Assembly: GCA_003645915.1 (NCBI GenBank)
Contig: QNDG01000074.1
Span: forward strand, 1 to 7,034
Direction of reading: 5' to 3'
DNA: 7,034 nucleotides
DNA from: Candidatus Zhuqueibacterota bacterium
GTDB lineage: Bacteria > Zhuqueibacterota > QNDG01
The notes under the pieces are model-generated. The model was given only the letters and a program-made list of their open reading frames with translations. It searched no databases and was not told the DNA's origin. The position numbers and the translations under genes are program-made. Positions 1-6,562 of this stretch are shown here, piece after piece (within the stretch, counting starts at the first letter, position 1; each line of letters opens with the position of its first letter).

Positions 1-450
1 GAAACTATTGAAATTATGCCGGCTGACCTGGAAGAGATTGAAGAATCACAGGAAGAGGGAGTTAAACTTATTCCAGGACAGGGGCCAAAAGAAATTATTG
101 TTGAAAATGGAAAGATAAAATCGCTCAACCTTGTGAAATGCGAAAGTGTTTTCGATGAAAATGGCAGATTCAACCCTAAATTCGATTTTGAAAAAACGAT
201 GGTATGTGAAACAACATTAATCATTGAAGCAATAGGTCAAAGCCCTGACTACTCTTATATTCCTGAAGAATTCCAAAACAAAATGGAATTTGTGAGAGGG
301 AAAATTAAGTGCGGCACATACGGAGAAACTTCTCTTGATTGGTTATTTGTAGGCGGTGACATTAAAAATGGGCCAGACATTGTACACGGAATTGCTGACG
401 GCCATAATGCTGCAAAAGGGATTGATGAATACTTAAGAAAGAGTAAGTAA
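1..450 (+). CDS. GltD-like FAD/NAD(P)-dependent oxidoreductase, C-terminal fragment (5' end outside window)
   Basis: The frame is open from base 1, so this is the last 149 codons of a larger gene; the ATG at 16 is internal. The fragment matches the C-terminal half of the glutamate synthase small-subunit (GltD-like) flavoprotein family, which moves electrons between NAD(P)H and a partner through FAD and Fe-S centres. Visible marks are MPA followed by an acidic helix and EEGV (nt 16-75), the AIGQSPD segment ending the NAD(P)-binding domain (nt 229-249), and the FAD-binding FVGGD...GP..V.GIADG..AA (nt 346-414). The N-terminal Fe-S and first FAD motifs would lie upstream, so this could be true GltD or one of the many GltD-like subunits attached to other redox enzymes. 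The stop codon is 28 bp before the CBS gene, suggesting co-transcription. The family call is firm; the exact partner and reaction are unknown. Confidence 0.9.
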   Translation, partial: ETIEIMPADLEEIEESQEEGVKLIPGQGPKEIIVENGKIKSLNLVKCESVFDENGRFNPKFDFEKTMVCETTLIIEAIGQSPDYSYIPEEFQNKMEFVRGKIKCGTYGETSLDWLFVGGDIKNGPDIVHGIADGHNAAKGIDEYLRKSK

Positions 451-463
451 GGCCAAAATCTTT

Positions 464-470
464 AGGAGGG
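464..470 (+). promoter_or_regulatory. Ribosome binding site of the CBS-domain gene
   Basis: AGGAGGG lies 8 nt before the ATG at 479. This strong Shine-Dalgarno sequence fixes the start of the CBS gene. Confidence 0.85.
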
Positions 471-478
471 ATTGAAAA

Positions 479-940
479 ATGAAGCTAATAGAACTTTTGG
501 AGAAAAAACAGAACACTGAAATTTATAAGATAAATATGAATAAAACTGTTAGAGATGCCATTGAAATGTTTAATAAGTTAAGAATAGGCTCATTAATTGT
601 TGAAGATAACAATTCAAAGCTTCAAGGGATCGTTACAGAAAGAGACGTTCTTTACAAGTGTGACAGTTATGACGGTAACCCAAAAGATATGAAAATTGCT
701 GATATTATGACTCCTAAAGAAGAACTTTTTATTGCTACTAAAGATGAGCGATTAAATTATGCAATGAGAGTAATGACGAATAAAAGGGTTAGGCATTTAC
801 CTATAATAGACGAAGACGAAGATAGATTGCTTGGTATCTTATCAATTGGAGACATCCTTAAAGAAGTTTTTGAGGAGTCTGAAGCAGAAGTAAAAGTTCT
901 TAGGGAATACATCAAGAATCCATATGGAATAAATATTTAA
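479..940 (+). CDS. Tandem CBS-domain protein (153 aa)
   Basis: This small soluble protein is made almost entirely of two CBS domains, forming a Bateman module. CBS1 spans about residues 14-62, with the GSLIVED strand and the GIVTERDVLY end motif at 50-59. CBS2 spans about 73-130, opening with ADIMTP, followed by RHLPIID (105-111) and LLGILSIGDILK (117-128). A short charged helix ends at NPYG. Stand-alone proteins of this size usually bind adenine nucleotides (AMP, ATP, NAD or SAM) and act as energy or redox sensors; which ligand binds here cannot be told. No membrane segment or catalytic domain is present. The gene follows the oxidoreductase by 28 bp and has its own strong RBS, so it is probably in the same transcript. 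Its base composition (about 25-30% GC on sampled lines) is lower than that of every other gene here, which may mean separate acquisition. Confidence 0.9.
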   Translation: MKLIELLEKKQNTEIYKINMNKTVRDAIEMFNKLRIGSLIVEDNNSKLQGIVTERDVLYKCDSYDGNPKDMKIADIMTPKEELFIATKDERLNYAMRVMTNKRVRHLPIIDEDEDRLLGILSIGDILKEVFEESEAEVKVLREYIKNPYGINI

Positions 941-967
941 TTTTTTTAGATATTTATAAGTTAATTA

Positions 968-1012
968 GAAAGCAGAGCAGCAAAAGGAATTGACAGGTTC
1001 CTGAACAAATAA
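968..1012 (+). pseudogene. Relic of the C-terminus of a second GltD-like oxidoreductase
   Basis: The frame ending at the TAA of 1010-1012 reads AAKGIDRFLNK before the stop. The intact oxidoreductase fragment upstream has AAKGIDEYLRK at nt 409-441, so 8 of 11 residues are identical, and both sit at the extreme C-terminus. Within the conserved codons the differences are all in third positions (GCT/GCA, GGG/GGA, GAT/GAC), the pattern expected of two once-coding homologues rather than a fresh duplication. An in-frame stop at 962-964 closes the frame upstream and there is no start codon. The stop codon lies 25 bp before a terminator, as the end of a real terminal gene would. The match is short, so chance cannot be fully excluded. 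Confidence 0.55.
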
Positions 1013-1037
1013 AAATTATTAAAAACCAGTTAAACCT

Positions 1038-1075
1038 AAAAAACTCCGCAGGGTATCATCCTTGCGGAGTTTTTT
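1038..1075 (+). terminator. Rho-independent terminator of the oxidoreductase/CBS operon
   Basis: A perfect 13-bp stem pairs AAAAAACTCCGCA (1038-1050) with its complement at 1063-1075, around a 12-nt loop in which a GG/CC pair could extend the stem. The right arm ends in six T residues. The A-run on the left makes it potentially bidirectional, but the nearest minus-strand stop is about 490 bp away, so its main role should be ending + strand transcripts. Confidence 0.88.
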
Positions 1076-1121
1076 GTTTATTGCAAAATTAAAATTTAGT
1101 AAGTTTAATTTCTTCAAAAGC

Positions 1122-1268
1122 CTAGTTATAATTATCCACTGACATTACTAATAGTATAAACCAATGTTTTAGGTTAACAGTATCTTGATTTTCTGCCTTA
1201 AAATCATTATAACCGGATCTTATCAGAAAAATAAAACCTTTCGATTGATCCTCAAAACAGGCCGGCAC
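1122..1268 (-). CDS. Possible small ORF (48 aa), doubtful
   Basis: A minus-strand frame runs from a GTG at 1268 to a TAG at 1122-1124, beginning VPACFEDQSK and ending SVDNYN. AAGG stands about 7 nt before the GTG and could be a weak ribosome binding site; an in-frame TAA closes the frame just upstream. The peptide has a hydrophobic patch (GFIFLI) and a mixed middle, and I recognise no domain. It lies downstream of the esterase gene on the same strand. It could be a small gene, part of a dispersed repeat, a decayed gene end, or a chance frame in AT-rich DNA. It is listed so that it can be checked, not as a supported gene. Confidence 0.15.
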   Translation of the reverse strand: MPACFEDQSKGFIFLIRSGYNDFKAENQDTVNLKHWFILLVMSVDNYN

Positions 1269-1309
1269 TGACGTACCTTATTCTAAGCTTTCCGCTCTGC
1301 AGGAAGTCT

Positions 1310-1336
1310 AAAAATCATCACCTATTGTGGTGGATG
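1310..1336 (-). terminator. Possible weak terminator of the minus-strand operon
   Basis: Read on the minus strand, CATCCACC and GGTGATG form a 7-bp stem with one bulged base around a 6-nt loop, followed directly by ATTTTT. It lies about 230 nt beyond the esterase stop codon, so it would leave a long 3' tail. The stem is short and the U-tract modest. Confidence 0.35.
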
Positions 1337-1566
1337 TTTACTCTAAATATAACATATAATATTCATGATTTGTCCGGTTCTTACTGCATGACTTTATAAT
1401 AAAACCACAGTTTAGAAGTTTACCTGTCATATCCTAAATTATAAGCCTTCTTACAATTTCTTTATAATTACTCATTTGTAATTTTTGGCACCCATACAAA
1501 TGAATTGAAAAAGGCAGTTTTCAGATACAATATCCTGTTCTGCTCTAAATCCACAGATTACTTCTC

Positions 1567-3225
1567 TTAATAATTCCACACAGACACATCATCTCCCTCA
1601 GGAGAATTCTTTTTAATATGCTCTGCCATTTCTCTGTACATTCCCCCTGCATCTTCTTTTTCCTCCCATGGACTCCAGCCGTGGCCGGCTCTTGTTCCAT
1701 ATTCAAACCTGCCTTCATAATGGGGATTTTCAGTAGAAGCAAGAAAGTCCTGAAAAAGATAAACAGCCTGTTCAATCCACCAGTTATCCATTCTGCCGCA
1801 GAATATATTTATCTTGCCGATTAATTTGGGGCCTACGGTTTTCCAGTTCTTTTTAAGATAATAAGTAATATCATAATGCTCAATTGCCCATTTTGCCACA
1901 GAGGAATCAATTACCCCTGTCCATGGGTCCCACAATGGTTTGGGATATCCGTCTTTGTCAACAGGAGCAAAAAATGCATTCCATACAGCAAACTGACCTC
2001 CGGATCTGTATCTGTCTCCTATAACCTCTTCTTTGAGGGTTTCCTGATACATTAAATATCTGGGCATTCCGTCGGTTCTTCGGGATCCGGGAATAGGAAC
2101 TTTTGACCATTCGTGTTCAATAAAGTATGCATTCTTCTGATCGTAGAGATTTACAAGTTCGTAATAGTGAAAATCTATCTGATCAGGGCAAAATGTCCAT
2201 GTACCTCCGAAAAAATCGGGATACCATACCATCTGTGCAAGGGACTCCCATCCGCCTGTGGATCCGCCTGTGAGAATACGTGCGTATGGTTTTGCAATAG
2301 CACGAAACTTTTTTTCAACAACTGGAATGACTTCTTTAATAAAAGCATCACCATAGGGTCCGATATTTTCGGAATTTACTGCATAGGAATCATCATAATA
2401 GGGATTTGCATGCTGGAATGTAACAAGGAGCATTCTTGGAAAATTATCCGAAGTCCACACCTTGTAAAAATCATTACCAGGCTTTCCGTTTTCAGGAGGC
2501 TCAAACCATCCGGGGTTCCCGTTTGAAAAATGGCCATGCTGGTATATTACAGGATAGTGAGCATCAGGGTGTTCATAAAATCCCTTTGGCAATAGAACCC
2601 TTGCGCTAATATACATGGGTCGTCCCCAGAATTTTGAGACAAGTTCACTCTTTATCTTGACATTTTTAACCCACTTTGTATCTTTTGGCTCTGGAAGAGG
2701 CGGAATCTTTTTATCAAGAATAATTGATATGGTAGTGTCCTTGACAGGATCAAAAAATATCTTTTTTGTTTTGCTGAACAAATTTCCAGGAGAATAGTGC
2801 CAGTTCTGACCTTCGCCCTGATCCATGTGTAGTTTTACAGTATGACCGTCTGATCTGTGAAATGTAGTATAAACATTCAGATAGGCTTTAACATATAACT
2901 CTCCAGCAGGTATAAGTTTTAAACTCCTTACAGGATCTCCTTTTACAGATGCGTCTATTATAACTGGCTCTCCTGGTTTAAGATCTTCAACATTTTTGCC
3001 GAAAATTGGAGTCCCGTTAGCAAGTACGTCAACTTTAAATTTTTCGGTTCGTGATAAAAGCAAAAGCACTCTGCCTGAAATCAGTGAATCCTTAACAGAT
3101 GGTGAAAATGATACTGAAAACTTCGTGCAATTATTCTCTAATTTTTTATCTGCAAACAAGGAGGAGAGGCAGAGTAAAACAGTGAAAATCACAGCTTTAA
3201 AATTGATTTTTTGTGTGTGCTGCAT
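1567..3225 (-). CDS. Secreted alpha/beta-hydrolase-fold esterase (putative esterase / esterase-D-like, 552 aa)
   Basis: Residues 1-25 form a Sec signal peptide (basic N-terminus, hydrophobic 11-24, likely cut after SLFA); no lipobox is seen. About 35-175 is a beta-rich domain of unrecognised function, followed by a proline-rich linker at 175-180. The catalytic domain covers about 190-540. It has VIYQHG at 226-231 (oxyanion-hole region), the nucleophile elbow GGSTGG at 320-325 (Ser322), Asp480 in CGRMDNWW, and His515 in RAGHGW, giving a plausible Ser-Asp-His triad. The fold suggests ester hydrolysis in the periplasm or outside the cell; the substrate is not predictable, and carbohydrate esters or siderophore-type esters are among the family's targets. 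It is longer than plain esterase-D proteins because of the N-terminal domain. The start is supported by AGGAG 6 nt upstream. It is last in the minus-strand operon, 37 bp after the dehydratase gene. Confidence 0.85.
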   Translation of the reverse strand: MQHTQKINFKAVIFTVLLCLSSLFADKKLENNCTKFSVSFSPSVKDSLISGRVLLLLSRTEKFKVDVLANGTPIFGKNVEDLKPGEPVIIDASVKGDPVRSLKLIPAGELYVKAYLNVYTTFHRSDGHTVKLHMDQGEGQNWHYSPGNLFSKTKKIFFDPVKDTTISIILDKKIPPLPEPKDTKWVKNVKIKSELVSKFWGRPMYISARVLLPKGFYEHPDAHYPVIYQHGHFSNGNPGWFEPPENGKPGNDFYKVWTSDNFPRMLLVTFQHANPYYDDSYAVNSENIGPYGDAFIKEVIPVVEKKFRAIAKPYARILTGGSTGGWESLAQMVWYPDFFGGTWTFCPDQIDFHYYELVNLYDQKNAYFIEHEWSKVPIPGSRRTDGMPRYLMYQETLKEEVIGDRYRSGGQFAVWNAFFAPVDKDGYPKPLWDPWTGVIDSSVAKWAIEHYDITYYLKKNWKTVGPKLIGKINIFCGRMDNWWIEQAVYLFQDFLASTENPHYEGRFEYGTRAGHGWSPWEEKEDAGGMYREMAEHIKKNSPEGDDVSVWNY

Positions 3226-3231
3226 TTTTAA

Positions 3232-3236
3232 CTCCT
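3232..3236 (-). promoter_or_regulatory. Ribosome binding site of the esterase gene
   Basis: AGGAG on the minus strand, 6 nt before the ATG at 3225. It supports the start that gives a complete signal peptide. Confidence 0.8.
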
Positions 3237-3262
3237 GAGAAAATTAACACTTTTTTTACAAT

Positions 3263-4255
3263 TTAAATATTCTGGATTTCAGGATATTTTCCCGCAATCT
3301 CCAAAAGCTGCTCAATATCCACATTATCTCCGCTTAAAACAGCAGCAATATTTTTCCCTGATATTTGCGAATCATTAAAAAGCAGAGGTGCTGTGGTAAT
3401 AGCTCCGCTGCCTTCCAGTACAAGTCGTTCTGTGCGGAAGCAGTATGCCATGGCTTTTTCTATCTGCTCTTCCGGGACGCGGATAATATCATCAACATTC
3501 CGGCGGCAAATATCAAAAGTATATTTGTTGTCAAAAGGCAGGCCGCCCTGCAGAGCGTCAGCCACACTCGGAGTCTCTTCAACAGGAACAATTTTTCCGG
3601 CTTTGATACTTTCATACATTGCAGCTCCTTGTTCAATGGTCACTCCGATCAGTTTGATATCCGGGTTAATGGATTTTGCAGCCACAGCAGTTCCGCTCAT
3701 CAATCCGCCTCCGCTTAACTGAACAAGCAGCGTATCAATATCTGGATTCTCCTGTAATATTTCGAGAGCAGCAGTACCCTGGCCTGCAATTACAAACAGA
3801 TCATCAAAGGGTGAAATGAAAGTCATTCCCTCTTTTTCTGCTGTTTTATGTGCATTATCAGAAGCTTCGTCCTGATCTTTTCCTGCAACAACAACCTCTG
3901 CTCCAAGCTGCTCCATGGCTTTGATTTTATGCGGAGGAACCAGAGCCGAGACAAAAATGGCAGCTTTAATGCCAAGTTTTGCAGCAATGTATGCCACGCC
4001 TTTTCCATGATTTCCCGCAGATGTTGTAATTACACCCCGGGAAAGTTCTTCATCGGAAAGGCTTAGAATTGCATTAGCAGCGCCTCTTAATTTAAATGAA
4101 CCGGAGGGCTGCATGTTCTCCAGTTTCAGAAAAACATTTTTGCCTGTTTTTTCAGAAAGATGCAAAGACCGCCTTAAGGGTGTTTCCGTAATTATGTCTG
4201 CAATCCTTTTTTTGGCGGATAGAATGTTTTTTAAAGTGATTTTTTGTTTACTCAT
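3263..4255 (-). CDS. Threonine/serine dehydratase-like PLP enzyme (fold type II, 330 aa)
   Basis: This cytoplasmic PLP enzyme belongs to the threonine dehydratase / serine racemase / EutB family, which removes water and ammonia from beta-hydroxy amino acids. From the preferred start, the PLP lysine is Lys55 in SGSFKLRG (51-58), TSAGNHGKG (78-86) is the cofactor asparagine loop, SGGGLMSG (181-188) is the phosphate-binding glycine loop, and LSGDN (307-311) is near the pyridine-ring site. At 330 aa there is no C-terminal ACT-type regulatory domain, so it is a catabolic or specialised form rather than biosynthetic IlvA. I choose ATG at 4255 because AGAGGA stands 5 nt upstream and the protein then begins like its family. 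A GTG at 4291 would add 12 lysine-rich residues and overlap the previous stop as GTGA, but has no Shine-Dalgarno sequence. Beside an OCD-like gene it recalls EutB/EutC, but the substrate is unproven. Confidence 0.88.
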   Translation of the reverse strand: MSKQKITLKNILSAKKRIADIITETPLRRSLHLSEKTGKNVFLKLENMQPSGSFKLRGAANAILSLSDEELSRGVITTSAGNHGKGVAYIAAKLGIKAAIFVSALVPPHKIKAMEQLGAEVVVAGKDQDEASDNAHKTAEKEGMTFISPFDDLFVIAGQGTAALEILQENPDIDTLLVQLSGGGLMSGTAVAAKSINPDIKLIGVTIEQGAAMYESIKAGKIVPVEETPSVADALQGGLPFDNKYTFDICRRNVDDIIRVPEEQIEKAMAYCFRTERLVLEGSGAITTAPLLFNDSQISGKNIAAVLSGDNVDIEQLLEIAGKYPEIQNI

Positions 4256-4260
4256 TTTTT

Positions 4261-4266
4261 TCCTCT
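4261..4266 (-). promoter_or_regulatory. Ribosome binding site deciding the dehydratase start
   Basis: AGAGGA on the minus strand, 5 nt before the ATG at 4255. No comparable purine box precedes the upstream GTG at 4291, which is why the shorter protein is preferred. Confidence 0.7.
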
Positions 4267-4287
4267 TGGCCGTTTCAATATTTTTTT

Positions 4288-5235
4288 TCACGACTTAGAA
4301 CTTTTATAAACAGCTTTACTGATTTGTATATCCTGAACTGCAACACCTGTAAGATCGGCCACAGTTATCTCGTCATCAGAAGTCCTGCCTTTTTTACTGC
4401 CTGAAATTATTTCTCCGAGCTCAATTAATTTTTCTTTTTTTATTAAATTGTTCCGCAGCGCATGAGAAATTTCTCCACGAACAAGGCACTGATCAATGCT
4501 GTCAGCAACAACCATATCAGCTTTCTGCAGAATCTTTGAATCAAGCTCCTGTTTCTCCGGGATATCCGAGCCAACTGCTGTGATATGTGTACCCTTTTTT
4601 ATCTGTTCCGAATGCAGAAGAGGTTTGCGTGAAGGTGTGACAGTAACAATAAGATTACAACTCTCTGCTACTTCTCCAGTATCAAGAGTTGTTTTGATAT
4701 TGAATCCTGAGCCTGTCATATCATTTTTAAAATTTTCAAGTTCTTTTTCATTCAATCCCCATACAACAGCATCTCTGCTCTTTACAACGGATTTCAGGTA
4801 CTCAAGCTGCAGCCTTGCCTGTATTCCCGCACCGATGATTCCGATGCATGTAATTTTTTCCGGTGCAAGATATTTTGCAGCAATTGCTCCGGCAGCAGCA
4901 GTGCGTATGTTTGTAAGATATCCTTCATCAAAAAAAATAGATTCCACCTGTCCTGTTTTCCGGTTGAAAAGAAGCATGAGTCCGTTGTTTAAGGAGGTTC
5001 CGGGTTCTTTACTGTTATAAAAGCCGGATGCTATTTTTATAACATAAAGATCATCTCCTATAATGTATCCGTATTTAATATGTACTTCTCCCGGCGGATC
5101 TTTGAAAAGCAGTTCAGCCACAGGAGGAACCACTGCTCTTTTCTGTGAAAGTGCGGCGAAGCCATTTTCAATTACCTGAATAAGGTCAATATCGGGGAGT
5201 ATATTTTTAATCTGTTCAAGATTCAATATCTTCAT
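4288..5235 (-). CDS. Ornithine cyclodeaminase / mu-crystallin family oxidoreductase (315 aa)
   Basis: This is a full-length member of the OCD/mu-crystallin family of NAD(P)-dependent enzymes, which includes ornithine cyclodeaminase, archaeal alanine dehydrogenase, ketimine reductase and EutC-type proteins. The Rossmann dinucleotide motif GIIGAGIQA is at 132-140. Likely active-site residues are Lys67 in VIKIASGFY, Arg111-Thr112 in LTNIRTAAAG, and Asp224 in GSDIPEKQELD, which matches the family's catalytic aspartate. The C-terminal ITVADLTGVAVQD (290-302) is typical. PPGEVHIKYGY (47-57) stands where classic ornithine cyclodeaminases have a different substrate-binding stretch, so ornithine should not be assumed. 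The likely chemistry is reduction of an imine or oxidation of an amino acid. The start has AGGAG 6 nt upstream. It lies 29 bp after the aminotransferase and about 32 bp before the dehydratase start, so it is co-transcribed with them. Confidence 0.88.
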   Translation of the reverse strand: MKILNLEQIKNILPDIDLIQVIENGFAALSQKRAVVPPVAELLFKDPPGEVHIKYGYIIGDDLYVIKIASGFYNSKEPGTSLNNGLMLLFNRKTGQVESIFFDEGYLTNIRTAAAGAIAAKYLAPEKITCIGIIGAGIQARLQLEYLKSVVKSRDAVVWGLNEKELENFKNDMTGSGFNIKTTLDTGEVAESCNLIVTVTPSRKPLLHSEQIKKGTHITAVGSDIPEKQELDSKILQKADMVVADSIDQCLVRGEISHALRNNLIKKEKLIELGEIISGSKKGRTSDDEITVADLTGVAVQDIQISKAVYKSSKS

Positions 5236-5241
5236 AATTCA

Positions 5242-5246
5242 CTCCT
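5242..5246 (-). promoter_or_regulatory. Ribosome binding site of the OCD-family gene
   Basis: AGGAG on the minus strand, 6 nt before the ATG at 5235. Confidence 0.8.
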
Positions 5247-5264
5247 ATTCATAATTTTATATCA

Positions 5265-6377
5265 TTAAACAACATCTCTTAAAAATTCACTAATTCTTTT
5301 AAGAGCCTCTTGCAGGTAGATTTTTTCCGAACCTATTCCAAGCCGGATTCTGTGATCCATTCCAAAACAATCTCCTGCAACAATAAAAGTACTCTTTTCC
5401 CTGCGGATTTGATTGGAAAGTTCTGTGGAGTTTATATCAAAATCATAACTCATAAAAACCATCCCTCCTGCTTCAGGAGGGATGAACCTGAAGAGTCCTT
5501 TGTGGGAGTCTGCCCATTCTGTTACAAGGGATAAATTTTCTCTGAGTATCTTACGGTTGCGGTCCAGTATTTTTGCTCTTGTTTCAGGCACAAGAGTTCG
5601 CGCTGCAATACGGTCGCTTAAAATACACGGAGCAATTGTAGTATAATCTTTTCTTGCCCATGCATCAGATATGAATTTTTCAGGGCCTGCAAGCCAGCCG
5701 ATTCTGAGCCCTGGAAGAGAGTATGCTTTGGAGAGCCCTCCTGCAACAATGGCTTTTTCATACTTCCCGTAAAATGAGGGAGTATCTTTGCCTGACAGTT
5801 CGGCTCCTCTGTAGATTTCATCAGCATAGAGCCATGCGCCGGCATCTTCTGCCATGGATACAATTTCATCCATCTCTTTTTCCGAAAGCACTGCTCCTGT
5901 GGGGTTATTCGGGTTGCACACAGCAATCATTTTTGTTTTCGGAGTGATCAGCTTTTTCAGCTCCTCAATATCCGGATGCCAGTTCAGGTCTTCCTTAAGA
6001 TAAAAAGGTTTCACATTAATCTTAAATGCCCGGGCAACTCCCCAAATCTGCATATAATTGGGAAGCATAAGAACAAGTTCGTCTCCTTCATCCAAGAGGC
6101 TCCATACAGAAAGAAAATTGGCTTCAATTGATCCGTTTGTAACAAGGATATTGTCACGGTCGGAACCGGGATACATGGCTGCTATTTTTTCGCGCAGTTC
6201 AATTGACCCGTTGGTCTGGCAGTATCCGAGGCGGAGAGAAAGCAGCTTTTCGATCTCATTTTTATTGAGCAGCTCTTCAATTGTAAAAGGATGTATGCCT
6301 GTTTCAGTTAAATTGTATTCAACAGTGTTTTCCCATAAAGACTGGGTCCGTTCCAGATTAAAAATCTCAATCTCCAT
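5265..6377 (-). CDS. Class I/II PLP-dependent aminotransferase (370 aa)
   Basis: This is a complete fold-type I aminotransferase, normally a cytoplasmic dimer, swapping an amino group between an amino acid and a 2-oxo acid. The diagnostic residues are in order: NPNNPTG (155-161, Asn158 near the cofactor ring), ADEIY (185-189, with Asp186 to the pyridine nitrogen and Tyr189 to the ring hydroxyl), PLP Schiff-base Lys217 in GLSK, Arg225 in LPGLRIGW, and Arg345 in HRIRLGIG, which should hold the substrate carboxylate. The N-terminal LGYCQTNGS (50-58) and VTNGSIEANF (79-88) also fit. Sequence alone does not fix the amino donor; some fold-type I relatives are cyclases or lyases. It is the first gene of the four-gene minus-strand operon, with AGGAGG 7 nt before the ATG. 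Partners are the OCD-family and dehydratase genes downstream, suggesting one amino-acid pathway. Confidence 0.9.
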   Translation of the reverse strand: MEIEIFNLERTQSLWENTVEYNLTETGIHPFTIEELLNKNEIEKLLSLRLGYCQTNGSIELREKIAAMYPGSDRDNILVTNGSIEANFLSVWSLLDEGDELVLMLPNYMQIWGVARAFKINVKPFYLKEDLNWHPDIEELKKLITPKTKMIAVCNPNNPTGAVLSEKEMDEIVSMAEDAGAWLYADEIYRGAELSGKDTPSFYGKYEKAIVAGGLSKAYSLPGLRIGWLAGPEKFISDAWARKDYTTIAPCILSDRIAARTLVPETRAKILDRNRKILRENLSLVTEWADSHKGLFRFIPPEAGGMVFMSYDFDINSTELSNQIRREKSTFIVAGDCFGMDHRIRLGIGSEKIYLQEALKRISEFLRDVV

Positions 6378-6384
6378 AATGAAT

Positions 6385-6390
6385 CCTCCT
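6385..6390 (-). promoter_or_regulatory. Ribosome binding site of the aminotransferase gene
   Basis: AGGAGG on the minus strand, 7 nt before the ATG at 6377, the strongest Shine-Dalgarno in the operon. I could not find a convincing sigma-70 promoter between it and position 6480. Confidence 0.85.
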
Positions 6391-6443
6391 TTTTAAATAA
6401 TGACACGAAATTTAGTCACTCTTTTGTAAAGGAGCATAAAATG

Positions 6444-6527
6444 AGGATCATGCACTTTGGAATGTAAGAATTTTGTAGCGGAAAATATTGAATTGGAAAT
6501 TCTGAGTCATCTAATTTTCATGATCCT
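6444..6527. repeat. Separated inverted repeat AGGATCATG / CATGATCCT
   Basis: Nine-base arms at 6444-6452 and 6519-6527 are exact reverse complements, separated by 66 nt, upstream of the aminotransferase operon. This could be a pair of regulator half-sites or a long-loop stem. Chance is possible at this length. Confidence 0.4.
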
Positions 6528-6562
6528 AACCAAATTTTATGCTAACAATTTGATTAGGGTAT

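Larger units (their letters stand above)
1081..1566. other. AT-rich intergenic spacer between convergent operons
   Basis: About 490 bp between the + strand terminator and the 3' end of the minus-strand esterase gene. I see no RNA gene, insertion sequence or convincing promoter in it. It contains a possible weak minus-strand hairpin terminator (1310-1336) and a 48-codon minus-strand open frame (1122-1268), both listed separately and both uncertain. Confidence 0.6.

Noticed and set aside
1..27. ATG at 16 as a gene start
   Set aside because: The frame is open to base 1, and the residues after it correspond to the middle of GltD-like proteins, so it is an internal methionine.
1545..1775. 76-aa minus-strand frame overlapping the 3' end of the esterase gene
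   Set aside because: It lies out of frame inside the esterase, whose frame shows signal peptide and triad motifs; this one shows no domain and no ribosome binding site.
2113..2526. 137-aa + strand frame
   Set aside because: Antisense shadow of the esterase catalytic domain, with cysteine- and isoleucine-rich nonsense composition and no start signal.
3226..3262. Possible terminator between the dehydratase and esterase genes
   Set aside because: The 37-bp gap is AT-rich but has no stem; it holds only the esterase ribosome binding site.
3393..3722. 109- and 117-aa + strand frames opposite the dehydratase
   Set aside because: Both are antisense to well-conserved PLP-enzyme sequence and show no recognisable motif.
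4496..5020. 174-aa + strand frame
   Set aside because: Antisense to the OCD-family gene, which has clear family motifs on the other strand; serine- and phenylalanine-rich composition is typical of a shadow frame.
6058..6396. 112-aa + strand frame
   Set aside because: Antisense to the aminotransferase N-terminus and its ribosome binding site; serine/arginine-rich shadow composition.
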